Origin: Uranotaenia lowii
Taxonomy: Eukaryota; Arthropoda; Insecta; Diptera; Culicidae
Length of the DNA: 64,000 nt
Direction of reading: 5' to 3'
Assembly: GCF_029784155.1 (NCBI RefSeq)
Contig: NC_073693.1
Coordinates: forward strand, 22,232,002-22,296,001
Shown here: one piece after another, positions 11,612 to 23,600 of the stretch
How positions within the stretch are numbered: the first letter of the stretch is position 1
How the letters are laid out: the number at the start of each line of letters is the position of its first letter
Notes under the pieces: model-generated
Told to the model about the DNA's origin: nothing
Databases searched by the model: none
The model's input: only the letters and a program-made list of their open reading frames with translations
Made by a program: the position numbers and the translations under genes

Positions 11612-14600
11612 ATGGTCCTTTCCAAACCACTGTACAATCTGCTGGGGGCTTACTTTGAGCAGCTGTTCAATCACCCGGTGCGGACCAAATCCCTGACCAG
11701 GTAAGTCCAACTACATTTTTTCTGCTATTTTTCAAATTCTGCCTTCCTACGCGAACCGTGTCCGATATATGTCGTCGTCGTATGTAGAGTACCGTGAACG
11801 ACAGACACACTTCATATAGGTTTTTTTTTCTTGTAACCGGGTCGCCGCAAAGTTTACTGAACCTGGCCAGGCCAGGCCGCTGTAACTTCTTATCGTTTCG
11901 TCGACCGACTTCCATTTGCATGCCGGCCGCGCCGTTACAAATCGTAAATTGAAATTGGCTGCTTGCTACAGCAAAAGTTACCATTCTGGTTTCTCTCCTT
12001 CTCTGAAGATTGAGTTGCATTCCTTACAGGTACCTATTTCAATGCTTGCGCTCAACCTTTTTCTAACCGGCTAAGAGATTTTCGTGCGACTATTTTACAT
12101 TCGCAGAATGTTACAACACCTTCCGTTATACTGGTTAGCAGCAGCAGAGAAATTATCTGGAACATTTACAAGCATGCATGTTATAATCTGATGATCTCAT
12201 GATTCCTTTATAATCAGCAATAAAGTCTGTTAAACCAACGAAAAGTTTGATTAAAAATTACCAACTCGGATGGATAAAAAAACAAGGCCATTATAAAATC
12301 TCAAAGTCCCCGGTGAGAACAAATTTAAGATAACCGACTAACGACCAGAAAATCTTGAGTAAATCCATTGGCTCCATTTATTAGGAAATCGAAATAATTA
12401 TATTGTAATTGTCAATTGTAAACAAAGAGTTAAGAATACTGTGTAAATGAATTAGATTGTTATTCCGCTTAGCAGAGTTTGGAGAATTCACCCGTCACAC
12501 TTAACTGGACTAACGATCGTCCCTCAAGACCGCGGTTCCGTACTGTCACAGTTCTCCGTGGTCACAGCTTCACGCCTCATGACGCTGACGGACCGCAACC
12601 CTGCCGCTTAGTCCTAAACTCTTGTTAATAAAGAAAAATGTCATCCAAACAAGAAAAAACCGCTTCCCCCCAGGGCGCGTTGAGACCTTTCTGGAGGTGG
12701 GGTGGTAGGCGCAGCTCCAGTGAGGTCATATTTCGTCTTACATTATGAAACAGGTTTAGAATTACATGAAAATATACAACTTTAACTATTGATTAATGCA
12801 GAAACAATTTAACGCATTATTAAAATCTGATACAAGGCTTGTTATTTAATCTCAATTTTCCAAAAATTGAACGTGGTAATTAAATAACAGAAAAATCTCG
12901 AATTTTACACAAGATTTTGTGAATTCTGACAGATTTTGTGTCATTGATCATAAAAGTTCTGCACCAGCAATAGGACCTTTAAATTTTGAAAAAAAAAGTC
13001 TGACCCCATTAGGGAGATACGATTAAAATCAGTATAACAAAGTTATTTTGTTTATTACTCGAAATGGTTCCGGAATCAAAGTGACTCTAGATAATGAGGG
13101 CAACGAGTGACGAGATGCTTCCCTCCCCTTTCGTGTTAAGAATATTGGTGTTCGTTTTTTTTTCGGTTCAAGTTGTTAATTTGGTAAAAAAGGCTAAATT
13201 TGGTCTCAATGTGCCATTGTTTATTCATTTTGGTTTCATATTTGTGTTTTATACAGTATACCTCAATCACGCTTAAGTTTTTCTATTGGTTTAGGTTTAT
13301 AGTAAATTATGTTTTAACTTTGGTCACAGATTTGAATTTCGGGAAATTCCAGATACCTTAACGATACCTACTTTTGCTACCGAACTAAATTCTGTGCATA
13401 AATTTAAGCTACGAGTTTACTGTTGACACTTAATATTGGTCTCAGCTTACTATCAAATAAAAATTATGAAACCTTGATTAAGCCTTATTTTTCTCTCGTG
13501 CAAAAATCAACACCAGAAGATGCTTTCAGTGTGCTGTTAACAGCTTATTTTGGTCTCAGCTTGCTATCAGTTTGGGCATCAAATTCTATATTTAATATCA
13601 ATCTTCAACTTATTCGTACATTTTTCGAGGATATAATGGTTAGCATCATACAAATGTTAAAACCATCAACACACAGTAAGTGTACAATGTATGCCGTGGC
13701 CGGGATTCAATCGCATGACCGTTGGCTTAGAAGACTTGACGGCTCTCCTCTACGCCACGGGCTGCGACAGATTCCTCACATTTTTTTGTGAGAGTGGCTA
13801 CCATATACTACCAACATTAAAAACTACACTTATAGAAACATATCTGAGTGATATTCATCAAAAATGGTATAACACGAGTTTTGACATAGTTAGATGATTT
13901 GTTGTTTTGAAAAACCTTTCCAATGATTGTAAAAGGATTGCATTAGAAATAAGGAGTGTTCATTTTATAGAGCGGACATTTTGTTTTGACGATATCTTAT
14001 TCATTTATTGAACAAATTACATAGAGTTTTCTGTAAAACATGGCAAACTAATCCAGAACAAGAAGAAAGTGAGAAATTTAACCAAAAGTTTTCAACGATA
14101 AAATTGGTGCACTTTTCCTCGAACTCCCCTCATAAGCCTCTTTACAGTTTCCGGCTTGACTTTTCGGCTGGCTTTTGTCCACTTTTTGTTGAATTCAATG
14201 GTGGGCTTGTATGGGCGATAAAGAGGAACAAGGCTTTTTTCGATGCATTCCTTGCGATAATTTCAACATTGATGGTTGTTGTGAAATATGGCGAACTTCT
14301 TTCTCCGCAAGAGCAGATAGCTTGGAAAAACAAGCACTTTTTTGCCAAAGTTTTCAATTTCAATGGATCGCTTATCATGAGGTATCTCCTCACCAACAAT
14401 TGCGTTGAAAAATTGCGGTACAGGTAGAGCGGCTGTGTCCAGTTTGCGATAATGTTCATCGTCCATCAAAATGCAACGGTTACTTTGCTTCTTTAAAATC
14501 GTATCCAGTCTCCGACATCGCTGCTTCACTCGTTCGTGCTGTTCTGCGCTTCGTTTAGGATGTCTCTGCTTCCTGTAGGTCTTACTGTGGTTCCTTCGTT

Positions 14601-17600
14601 TTATGTTTTGGACGGCCCCAACGGAAATTTTCAGTTTCTTGGCAATTCTTCGAACAGAGTTGTGTTCATGTGACATTGAAAGCTTAACAGATTTCTTCTC
14701 GATTTGTGGATTCACTGTGCCTCTTCTGGTTTCGGATCTTGGCAAATCTTCAAGGGTATGGTACTTTCCAAACTTCCTGATGATTTGATAAACCGCAGAC
14801 TTCGATCATTTCACAAGCTTTGCAATATTTCTACACGATAGTCCATCTGAGCAGTACTTTTGAAAAATAAAAACACGGGTTTCTTTATCAATTCGTCCCA
14901 TTTTTTGAAATCCAGTCTCTTTTTCACAAAAAAATATGTCAGTGCTTTGTCAACAAACTTTTATACACGATGAAACCAGTTTCATCAAATTTGAGTTAAA
15001 CGTCAACTTTTTATCGTAACATCAGGTGTCCATTTTATAAAATGAACACTCCTTATTTCTTTGTTGTTTCAAGATCCCTCACTTACTCTAAGGTTGCCAG
15101 ATCGCCTGGTTTTATCCGAGTTTGCCCAGATATTTAATACAAAATTTGGGAACAGTCCGGCCCGGCCCTGTTGCCAGGATTTCATTTTATTCACTTTATT
15201 AGACAAATCAAACAAAAAAAATACATCAATCGCCTCCAAAACGATATTTTTTGAGCAAGTTTTATAAAAATGATCATTAAAGGTTTTTTGAAAGAATAAA
15301 ATACGATTCAATATCTGTCGATGAGTTTTGATGAAAACCCATTTTTTTTCAATTTGTGTTCTTGATTATTGTTGATTAATTTCTGGGTTTTGAGAATATT
15401 TGCCCGGATATTGCCCGGATTTATGGTCGTCACTTTGGAAATCAAGTGCTTGGATTTTTCCAGATTTTGATTTAAAATTGCCCGGTTTGTCCGGCCCGGA
15501 TACGTGCTGAAAAAATTCTGGCAACCTTATTCTAGAAGGAGGTAGGAAGAGGGAACTGAGGTTCTCATACATTTTTAGACCTGACTTGTGAACTTATCGA
15601 GCATATAAACGAAATTTGGAATGGGACGGTAAGCAGGCACTTGAAAACGAGAAATGAATTTGTTAACCCCCCTCCCACTTTTCATTATTCCATAGGGGAA
15701 ATGGAGAGGGTGTGGGGGGGCTCTCATACAATTTTTTCACATAACTCGAGAGCTGATCTAGCAAATGAAACCACAATTGGCATGGGAGGGTATTTGAGTA
15801 GGAGAAATACATATTTGTATGATGATTTCGATTATTTATTTGATATAAATTTGGCATGGGAGGGTTATTTTTTGAGACCCCACATTCCTTATAGTCGGAA
15901 GATGAGAAAGGAGGAGAGTAGCTCCAATCCTTTTTATTAAGATATCTATACCTTATCAACAAAAGAAAGTAAGTTTTTCATGGGAGGATAGAGTACAAGA
16001 AATATTTCTATGATGATATGAGACCCCTCCATCCATATAGAGGGGAGATAGAAAGAAAAAAAAGGCTCTCATACACTGTCTCTTATATTCATACCAGAAA
16101 TCTATCCCTTATTTCAGAGGGGAGACTAGAGAAATAGAGAGTCTTTTTAACATATTTCTTCACAGAACTTGAAACCTAATGAAGCAAATAATCCAAAATT
16201 ATTCATGCGATGCTATGTATTTACAAAAACTGTTTCTATGTTAATTTGAAACCTGCTCTATATTTGACGGGCAAGAGGGGGAGAATTCCTTACACGTAAA
16301 ACATACATTTTTGAAAAACTTAAGTGCTATTGAAGCAAATAAAGGCAGAGTACTAATTTGAGAATTTGAACAATTATTGAAAAAACATACTTTAGAAAAG
16401 GTTTTTAAAATTGAGACCCCCCCCGTTCCACAGAAAAAAAATAGGGGGGAGGGGGGCTTCCACAAACATTTTTGTACGACTGAAGAACAAATCGAGCAAA
16501 TGGAAACAAGGCGGTCGAATTACTGGCCACACAAACTTAAGAAAGCTCAAATGAGGAATCCATACCAGTAAAAAATACGTTTTGACATGATTCTTTAATC
16601 AATGAAGCTTATAAAAGCAGAGTAAAAATTTCAGATCTAGAAAAAACTAATTTTCAAAAAAGTTTCAAAAATAAAGATTTAATCAGCTTTGTAATGCAAT
16701 TCAAAACTCAAGTTACAGCTCTCATATTAAAGCGATTGGTTCTCAATTATGTTGAAATTTGATTGAAAATGATACCGGGTCAGCTAGAGCGCAATAAATT
16801 TTACTTTTATTGTTTTGAAAATGAACAATTATACTCAAGATGCCTTATATCAGCGGTCGGGGAACCGGGGTAAATTACCCCAAATGGGGTAAAAGTGAAA
16901 TTCTTGGGGGTAACAGTAAATATTTTTAATTTTGCAATTTTATGAATTTGTTGGGATTATTTCGAAAGAATTTAGCGACATATGCAGAAGTGGATATTTC
17001 CCCCTGAGACATTCAAATAACACGCTTTGAGAACTCGCTCAGTGTTTACGGATACAACTCATATACATTTATCATTCAAACCACTCCCTTTCATACGTAT
17101 TCTTTCCGAAAAACACAGAAATGATGTCAGCGTTTGGATTAAAACTGCATTATCGGAGACAGAAAGTAGAACAGAATCAGATAGCTTCTTTTTCAAAATT
17201 AACTTTGTTTTTGGAAGATGATGAAAATACATATTACAATTGCAGACATCAAGGATGCAATTGTAAGACATCTTGTCGAACTCAGAAAGCGGTTTTCAGA
17301 TTACTTTCCAGATCTTGATCCACGTACTGTCAGTTGGATTGCAGATCCTATTAATTGTGAAATTGCTGCAATACCAGGAGAACCTTCAGGTTTGGCAGAA
17401 GCAATTCTCGAATTTCGGTCTAATACGGAAGCACGCCTTCAATTTGATAACAAACCAAATCTGTCATCTTTTTGGATGTCAAAAGCTGCAAAGACTTTCA
17501 AAATTGCACATGAAGAGGTGGTTAAAAAATAACTGCCCTTTGGAACAACATACAAGTACGAACGAGGTTTTTATATCCTAATTAACATAAAAACGAAGAA

Positions 17601-20600
17601 CAGAAATCGATTAAACGCCGAAGACTGTATACAAATCGCCCTTTCATCAAAAAGTCCCAATTTTGAAGCAATTATTTCGAACATGAAACAACGTCATTTC
17701 TCCAAAACGTAGAAGATTGTTTTATTTTTTTTTTTCCTTTTTTCAATAATATTTTTGTCTGTACAATCGTTATTGTTATTTTTTTTAATACTATTGTTAA
17801 AATGATAACTTTTTTTTATTATTTATTTAAGTATCCTAAATTGTTAACCCTCAATTGATTTTAATTTGTTATATGTCTTCTATTACAATTATGATAATTA
17901 AATTATTTGATAATCGAATTATTATCGTGATTACTAGGTTTTTTATCAATCAACTTAATAAATTATGTTTGAATTAATTTTTTTTGTTATTGTTTTCTTT
18001 TAAAAATTATCTTGGGGGTTTATGGAGGGCATAATATAAAGATGCTGAAAAAAATCGATTTCGGGGGTATTACCAACTTAAATAAAAATGTTTTGGGGTA
18101 ATGATTCAAAAAGTTCCCCGACCCCTGCCTTATATAAACATTAAAATAGTTCATGTCGTTTGGAGCGAGTTGTGGATCAAATTAGAAGCAAATTCTAAAA
18201 TATTCAGTGACTACAATTTTCTCGATAGTTTTCGAGAAACAGACAACATTGAAACGTGGAATCAAATTTACAGAGGTTAGGATTAGAATTGATTTTTTTA
18301 GTGATTCAATGACCTCTTTTGTCTAGGTTTCCCAAGTAACACCGATTGTTTTGAAAGACTCTTTAAGCCTCTTATGAAACCTAAAGTTGGTGTAGAAGCC
18401 TGCTATAAAACTTAAAATGTTACTTGGGTCAATAGTTAGATTGTTTGAAATGTTTTTTTTTAAAGATCTAACACGGTCAGAAAACAAAAACTCAGTAATG
18501 TAATCTGTTTGCGAATTTGCTCATATCAATCCTTTCCTAGATAGCTTATCATGTTTGGCGCAAAAAAGCTCTCCTGATAGCGCACCGAAGGAAAGCACTT
18601 CTTACTTAAGAAAAAATCTTTTTTCACTGAACAGCTTATTATGGCTTTCATACCTAAAAACAACCTGACTATATTTACTGTCCGCGAATCAGCCAACCGT
18701 TGATAAAACGAGCGAAAAAATGATTAATGTATGTCCTACCTTCCTCTGTTCAATTTCAGCTGCGTCATCGCGACCTCGGCCAATTATTGCTCCCAGAAGA
18801 TAGCCGGCTCGAAAAAGACAAACACCGACACGCTGGTCGCGTACGGGCTGTTCGGGTTGATCTTCACCGGGCCACTGTCACACTTTTTCTACCAATGGCT
18901 GGACCGGATGACGGCCGACAGCCGCTTCAAGCCCCTGCTGATGCTGCTCGGGGAGCGGACCCTTTTTGCGCCGGCCATCACCGCCCTCTCGCTCTACTTC
19001 ATTACCCTGTTCGAGGGCCGCAGCCATGAGGAGGGCTGCAGCAACCTGAACGACCTGTACAAGATGATCGTGGTCAACAACTGGAAGTACTTGACGCTGC
19101 CGATTCTGATCAACTTCAAATTCGTGCCTCCCATGGTGAGTAGTGTAGTTGATAGAGCTATCTTTAAGAAACGAATGTTGAGGAACCCAAATATGTTGAA
19201 TTTTTTTTCTCAATGCAAATTTATGTTTTGCACTTTTTTAATTTCATGATCTTCCGTATCACGGAAAAAAACATTAGTTTGTTATTTCAATTTGAATTGC
19301 TACGAAAAAAAAGTTTTGTTAACTCTAAGGATTCCTAGGCAATCCTGGCAAATTCCCGTTCATACACTGCCGGCCAAAAGTTTGGGATCACCCGCCTAAA
19401 AACATGCAAATTTTGATCGTTCATATCTCAGCCTTCTTAGGACATATTGCAAATCTTCTGATCTCATTTGAAAGATAATGAGCAATAGCTATTTCGGAGG
19501 TATTTTGCTAAGAAATAATGTTTTAGTTTTGCACCTAAAACTTAACCTTAAATTTGAGTATTTTCAAAAAAACGCACTCAATATTCAAAGCCGATCATCT
19601 CGCGATAGGTTGGACCAAATTTCAAAATTTGAGTTGCAGTAGAATCCTTATTCTATACTTCTCAAAATACAATCAAAAAATTTTGTGCAAAAATTTAAGA
19701 ATGTACTTTTAATTAATAAAATAGACACTATCGAAATAATAAAATATAAAATAGACTATAAAATAGACAAGTTATCGTCCAAAAGTTTGGGATCACCCCT
19801 CAGTATGATGTATTGGCCAAAAACATGCAAATTTATCTCATTCATATCTTTCTCATCTAACACCGTATTGCAGATCTGAAGGGTGCATTTGAAAGCTTAG
19901 GAATTGTTGTTTTTCCATAAATTCATACAAAAATTATATTTTAAAGTGATAACCATAAACAATTTACTTGAAATTAATTGATTTTTGAAAATTCACACTT
20001 ATGATTGTGAATTTTTTATGGTTATGGATTTAAAATATAATTTTTTAATGAATTTATGAAAAAACAACAATTTCTAAGCTTTCAAATGCACCCTTCAGAT
20101 CTGCAATACGATGTTAGATGAGAAAGATATGAATGAGATAAATTTGCATGTTTTTGAAAAAATGATCCCAAACTTTTGGTCGATACACCATACTAGAGGT
20201 GATCCCAAACTTTTGGACGATAACTTAAGTGTCTATTTTATTAATTAATAGTACATTCTTAAATTTTTGCACAAAATTTTTTGATTGTGTTTTGAGAAGT
20301 ATAGAATAAGGATTCTAATGCAACTCAAATTTTGAAATTTGGTCCACCCTATCGCGAGATGATCGGCTTTGAATATTGAGAGCGTTTTTTCGAAAATGCT
20401 CTAACTTTAGGTTAAGTTTTAGGTGCAAAACTAAAACATTATTTCTTAGCAAAATAACTCCGAAATAGCTATTGCTCATTATCTTTCAAATGAGATCAGA
20501 AGATTTGCAATATGTCCTAAGACGGCTGAGATATGAACGATCAAAATTTGCATGTTTTTTAGCGGGTGATCCCAAACTTTTGGCCGGCAGTGTATGAGTA

Positions 20601-23600
20601 AGTTGGGGATGAATAAACCAACTGATAGTTTAAAATCCCAAAAAAAATATGAGTAAGTTCCGTATGAAAATTCTTATAATCATAATGGACATTCAAGAAA
20701 CTTACCAAATTTTTGGATCCTTTTGAAGACTTTTGGTCATGATGCAGTTTGGTGATCATATGACAACCGGCCTTATCGTTGCGAATAAAACTTTAGTTTG
20801 ACCATTTCATGCATTGATTTTTCTGTGGAAGAAATAAAACAATTCACCATCAGAAAAAGTCTCTTACACATAAAGATATAAATTTTGAATTATGATGAGC
20901 TCTTACCTTTAATTGTTGCTGCGAATTTCAAAAACCAACCATGTACATTTTGTTGATTGGCGCAAATAAAATACTGATCTGTACTAAATTTCGGATCAGT
21001 TAGACTTGATTTAGGGGTGCCTCAAAGCGTCACAGTTTACCAGAAGCTTTTGCGAGATTGGAAGTTGAGCTATCTAACATTGGAGCCACCAGCACTTATC
21101 AAAACGCATAAGCATGGAATATCAAGGCAGAATGTCAATGATTGATGTCACCTTTATCGCAGGCCTACACTAAAAGCTTATATGAACTGGAGAATCCTTT
21201 TGCTGTAAGGCAATCGCCGCATACAGGGGTAAAATATGAAAAAGGCGATCAAAATTATTTTCTGCCGAAACTTTGCGTTTTAGACCTATAGTGTCTTCGT
21301 GATAAATGACCAAAATTACAAGGGCAAAAAAATTTGTTATTCGAAAAAATGATGAGTTAGAAAAACTAACTATTTTAGAGCTATATTGTCTAAGAAAAGT
21401 TTTTAGCTTGTACCAATTCTAGCAACTTTGCTAAAGAAATCATAACTGTAACATTAATCGTTTCAAAGTTATGACAATTTAAAAAAAAAACATCAATTTT
21501 CAGTTTTTTTTATATAAAATATGTTCTAGACAGTTTTGGAGACAGAAAAGTGGTACACTTTTGCTGAAAACAGTATAAAAGTTTTGAAGTTTAAACGAGA
21601 TATCTTAAAAATGCTTAACAAAAATAGTCATTTTGAACTGATTATATCTCCTGAGCTCGGACGAGTTCGGGTACATATTTTACAGTTCTGCAATCAGAAA
21701 AATATCGTATTTCAAACAATGTACAACTCAAAGTGGCTAATTGTGACCTTCGTAGAGTAAATGTAAATAGAAATGTGCCGGTTCAAGAACGAAGATGGAA
21801 GATCAAAGTTTTGATGAGGAATTCTGCATCGAAGGCAGGGAGCATCGCAGGTCCAAAACGTTAAGCTCTGTACCAAAATGAAAGCGGCGAGCTCAACGGC
21901 CGAAAAACGATGCCGATAGAGAAACGACAGGTGTCGTTTATCGAGCGATCAGGATATTACTCGAGCAAATTATTTAGACAAGCAAGGAGACTTGTTACGT
22001 TGCATTAACGTAAAAATTTCTGGAAAAGTTGAAGAATATCGTTGCACATATTTTTCCGCAGGATGGCCTGTTACAGTGGCCACTAGCGTCGTAAGACGTC
22101 CGCGTCGACATAAAGCCAGTAGCGAACGAGGAACTTGTGGCTATCGCTAAGAAATTTGCATGGAAAAGGCCCCAGGTACGGACGGAATTCCAATCTCAGT
22201 GCTGAAACTGGCGGTACAGCTCATTCCGGATACTTTCAAAATGTCGAGCAACAAAAGTGCCACCACGAGGGATCTTTTCCCCAACTGGGAAAATCGCAAA
22301 GTTGGTGTTACATAACTATAACCGAAACCGGGAAATCTCCAGGGCATTCATTATGTCTGCTGGATTGTCTTACTACGTGAGGATAATGTCCAATAAACTA
22401 ACCATCTGCATAGAGTATTAAAGTGGATTGTCAGACAGATAGTTCTATTTTTGAAAAGGGAGATTTTCAGTGAACGGCATCCGAATGGTAATAGAATACG
22501 TGTTCATCAAAAAAAGCATCTGGTCTGAACTATGCTGAACTGCCATGGTCCAAAGAGTAGCAAGAAATTTTTTTTTGGTTACTCTGGTGGCAAATTCGAA
22601 GAAGGAATTTTGCGAATTGGTACCGAGGCACGTGGAGTTGCCGTGTCTCCACAGAACTAATCTGGGTCCATGGAACCAATGGGTCGAACTCCACCTGAGG
22701 CCTCAGACCATATCCCAAATCGGTAACTGTCCTAAGGCAATACTTCGCAAGGGGGTCTAATTTGCCCATATGCGCTAGTAATGCAACGCTCGCTTGAAAG
22801 TTCATATTTAAATTAAATATCATCCTGACCGAGGTCATCTTCACGTCGTGGTCCGATAAACTACGCTGATAGTCTAGTGTAGTTTATTTGATAGCTTCGG
22901 ACTCATTCAGCTTAGTAAAGTTAAGTTATCCTACGTGTCGATCGCAATTTGTGTCAGCCTCCAAATCCTTCGGAGAGCAGTGATTATCCGGGCGAGCCCA
23001 TCTCAGACTGTATGCCAAGTGTTGATGTCATCACACATCTTCTGCAACATGTTGTCGACTATCGTTCTTCTTCAAATCTTGGGCAATAACTAGAATACCA
23101 CGTGTTCGGGTGTCTCCTCTGCGTCACCGCATGTCAGGCAGACCGGCGAGGCCACATGTTCGAACTTGTGGTGATACTTCATGAAACATCCATGACCAAT
23201 CAAGAATTGCCTCATATAGAAATCCACTTCGCCATGTTTTCTCTCCATACATTCTAATGTTTTGCGCGTATCTCTTTTCGTAGCAATAGGAGTCATTCAT
23301 CAACAAAATTGAGATGGGCATGCATGACTCCCGCTACAACGCATGCAAACTTCGACGAAACGGTGCGGTATGCACTGATGACCCACAAATTCATTAACCT
23401 CTGTACACTGTTCAGCTTCTGCTGGTTACACTGGATGTTAAGGCCAGATTTCCTGGCCGCTTCTTCAACTGTTCGCCAATCCTGCCTGTTTGCGGTGAAA
23501 TCAGGTTTGATATCAGGACCATCTCTCATCTCGATTTTGTGGTGAGCCAATTGCAAACTCTTCTAGTGCATCCCAACGCTTCTAGAGCCTCTGAAGCTCT

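Noticed and set aside
13670..13770. Functional tRNA gene
   Set aside because: The acceptor and D stems are imperfect and the B box deviates; a SINE head is more likely.
14008..14427. 139-codon + strand frame
   Set aside because: It is antisense to the Tc1-type transposase remnants.
15641..15962. Overlapping 99-codon frames on both strands
   Set aside because: They fall within the degenerate tandem repeat and mirror its units.
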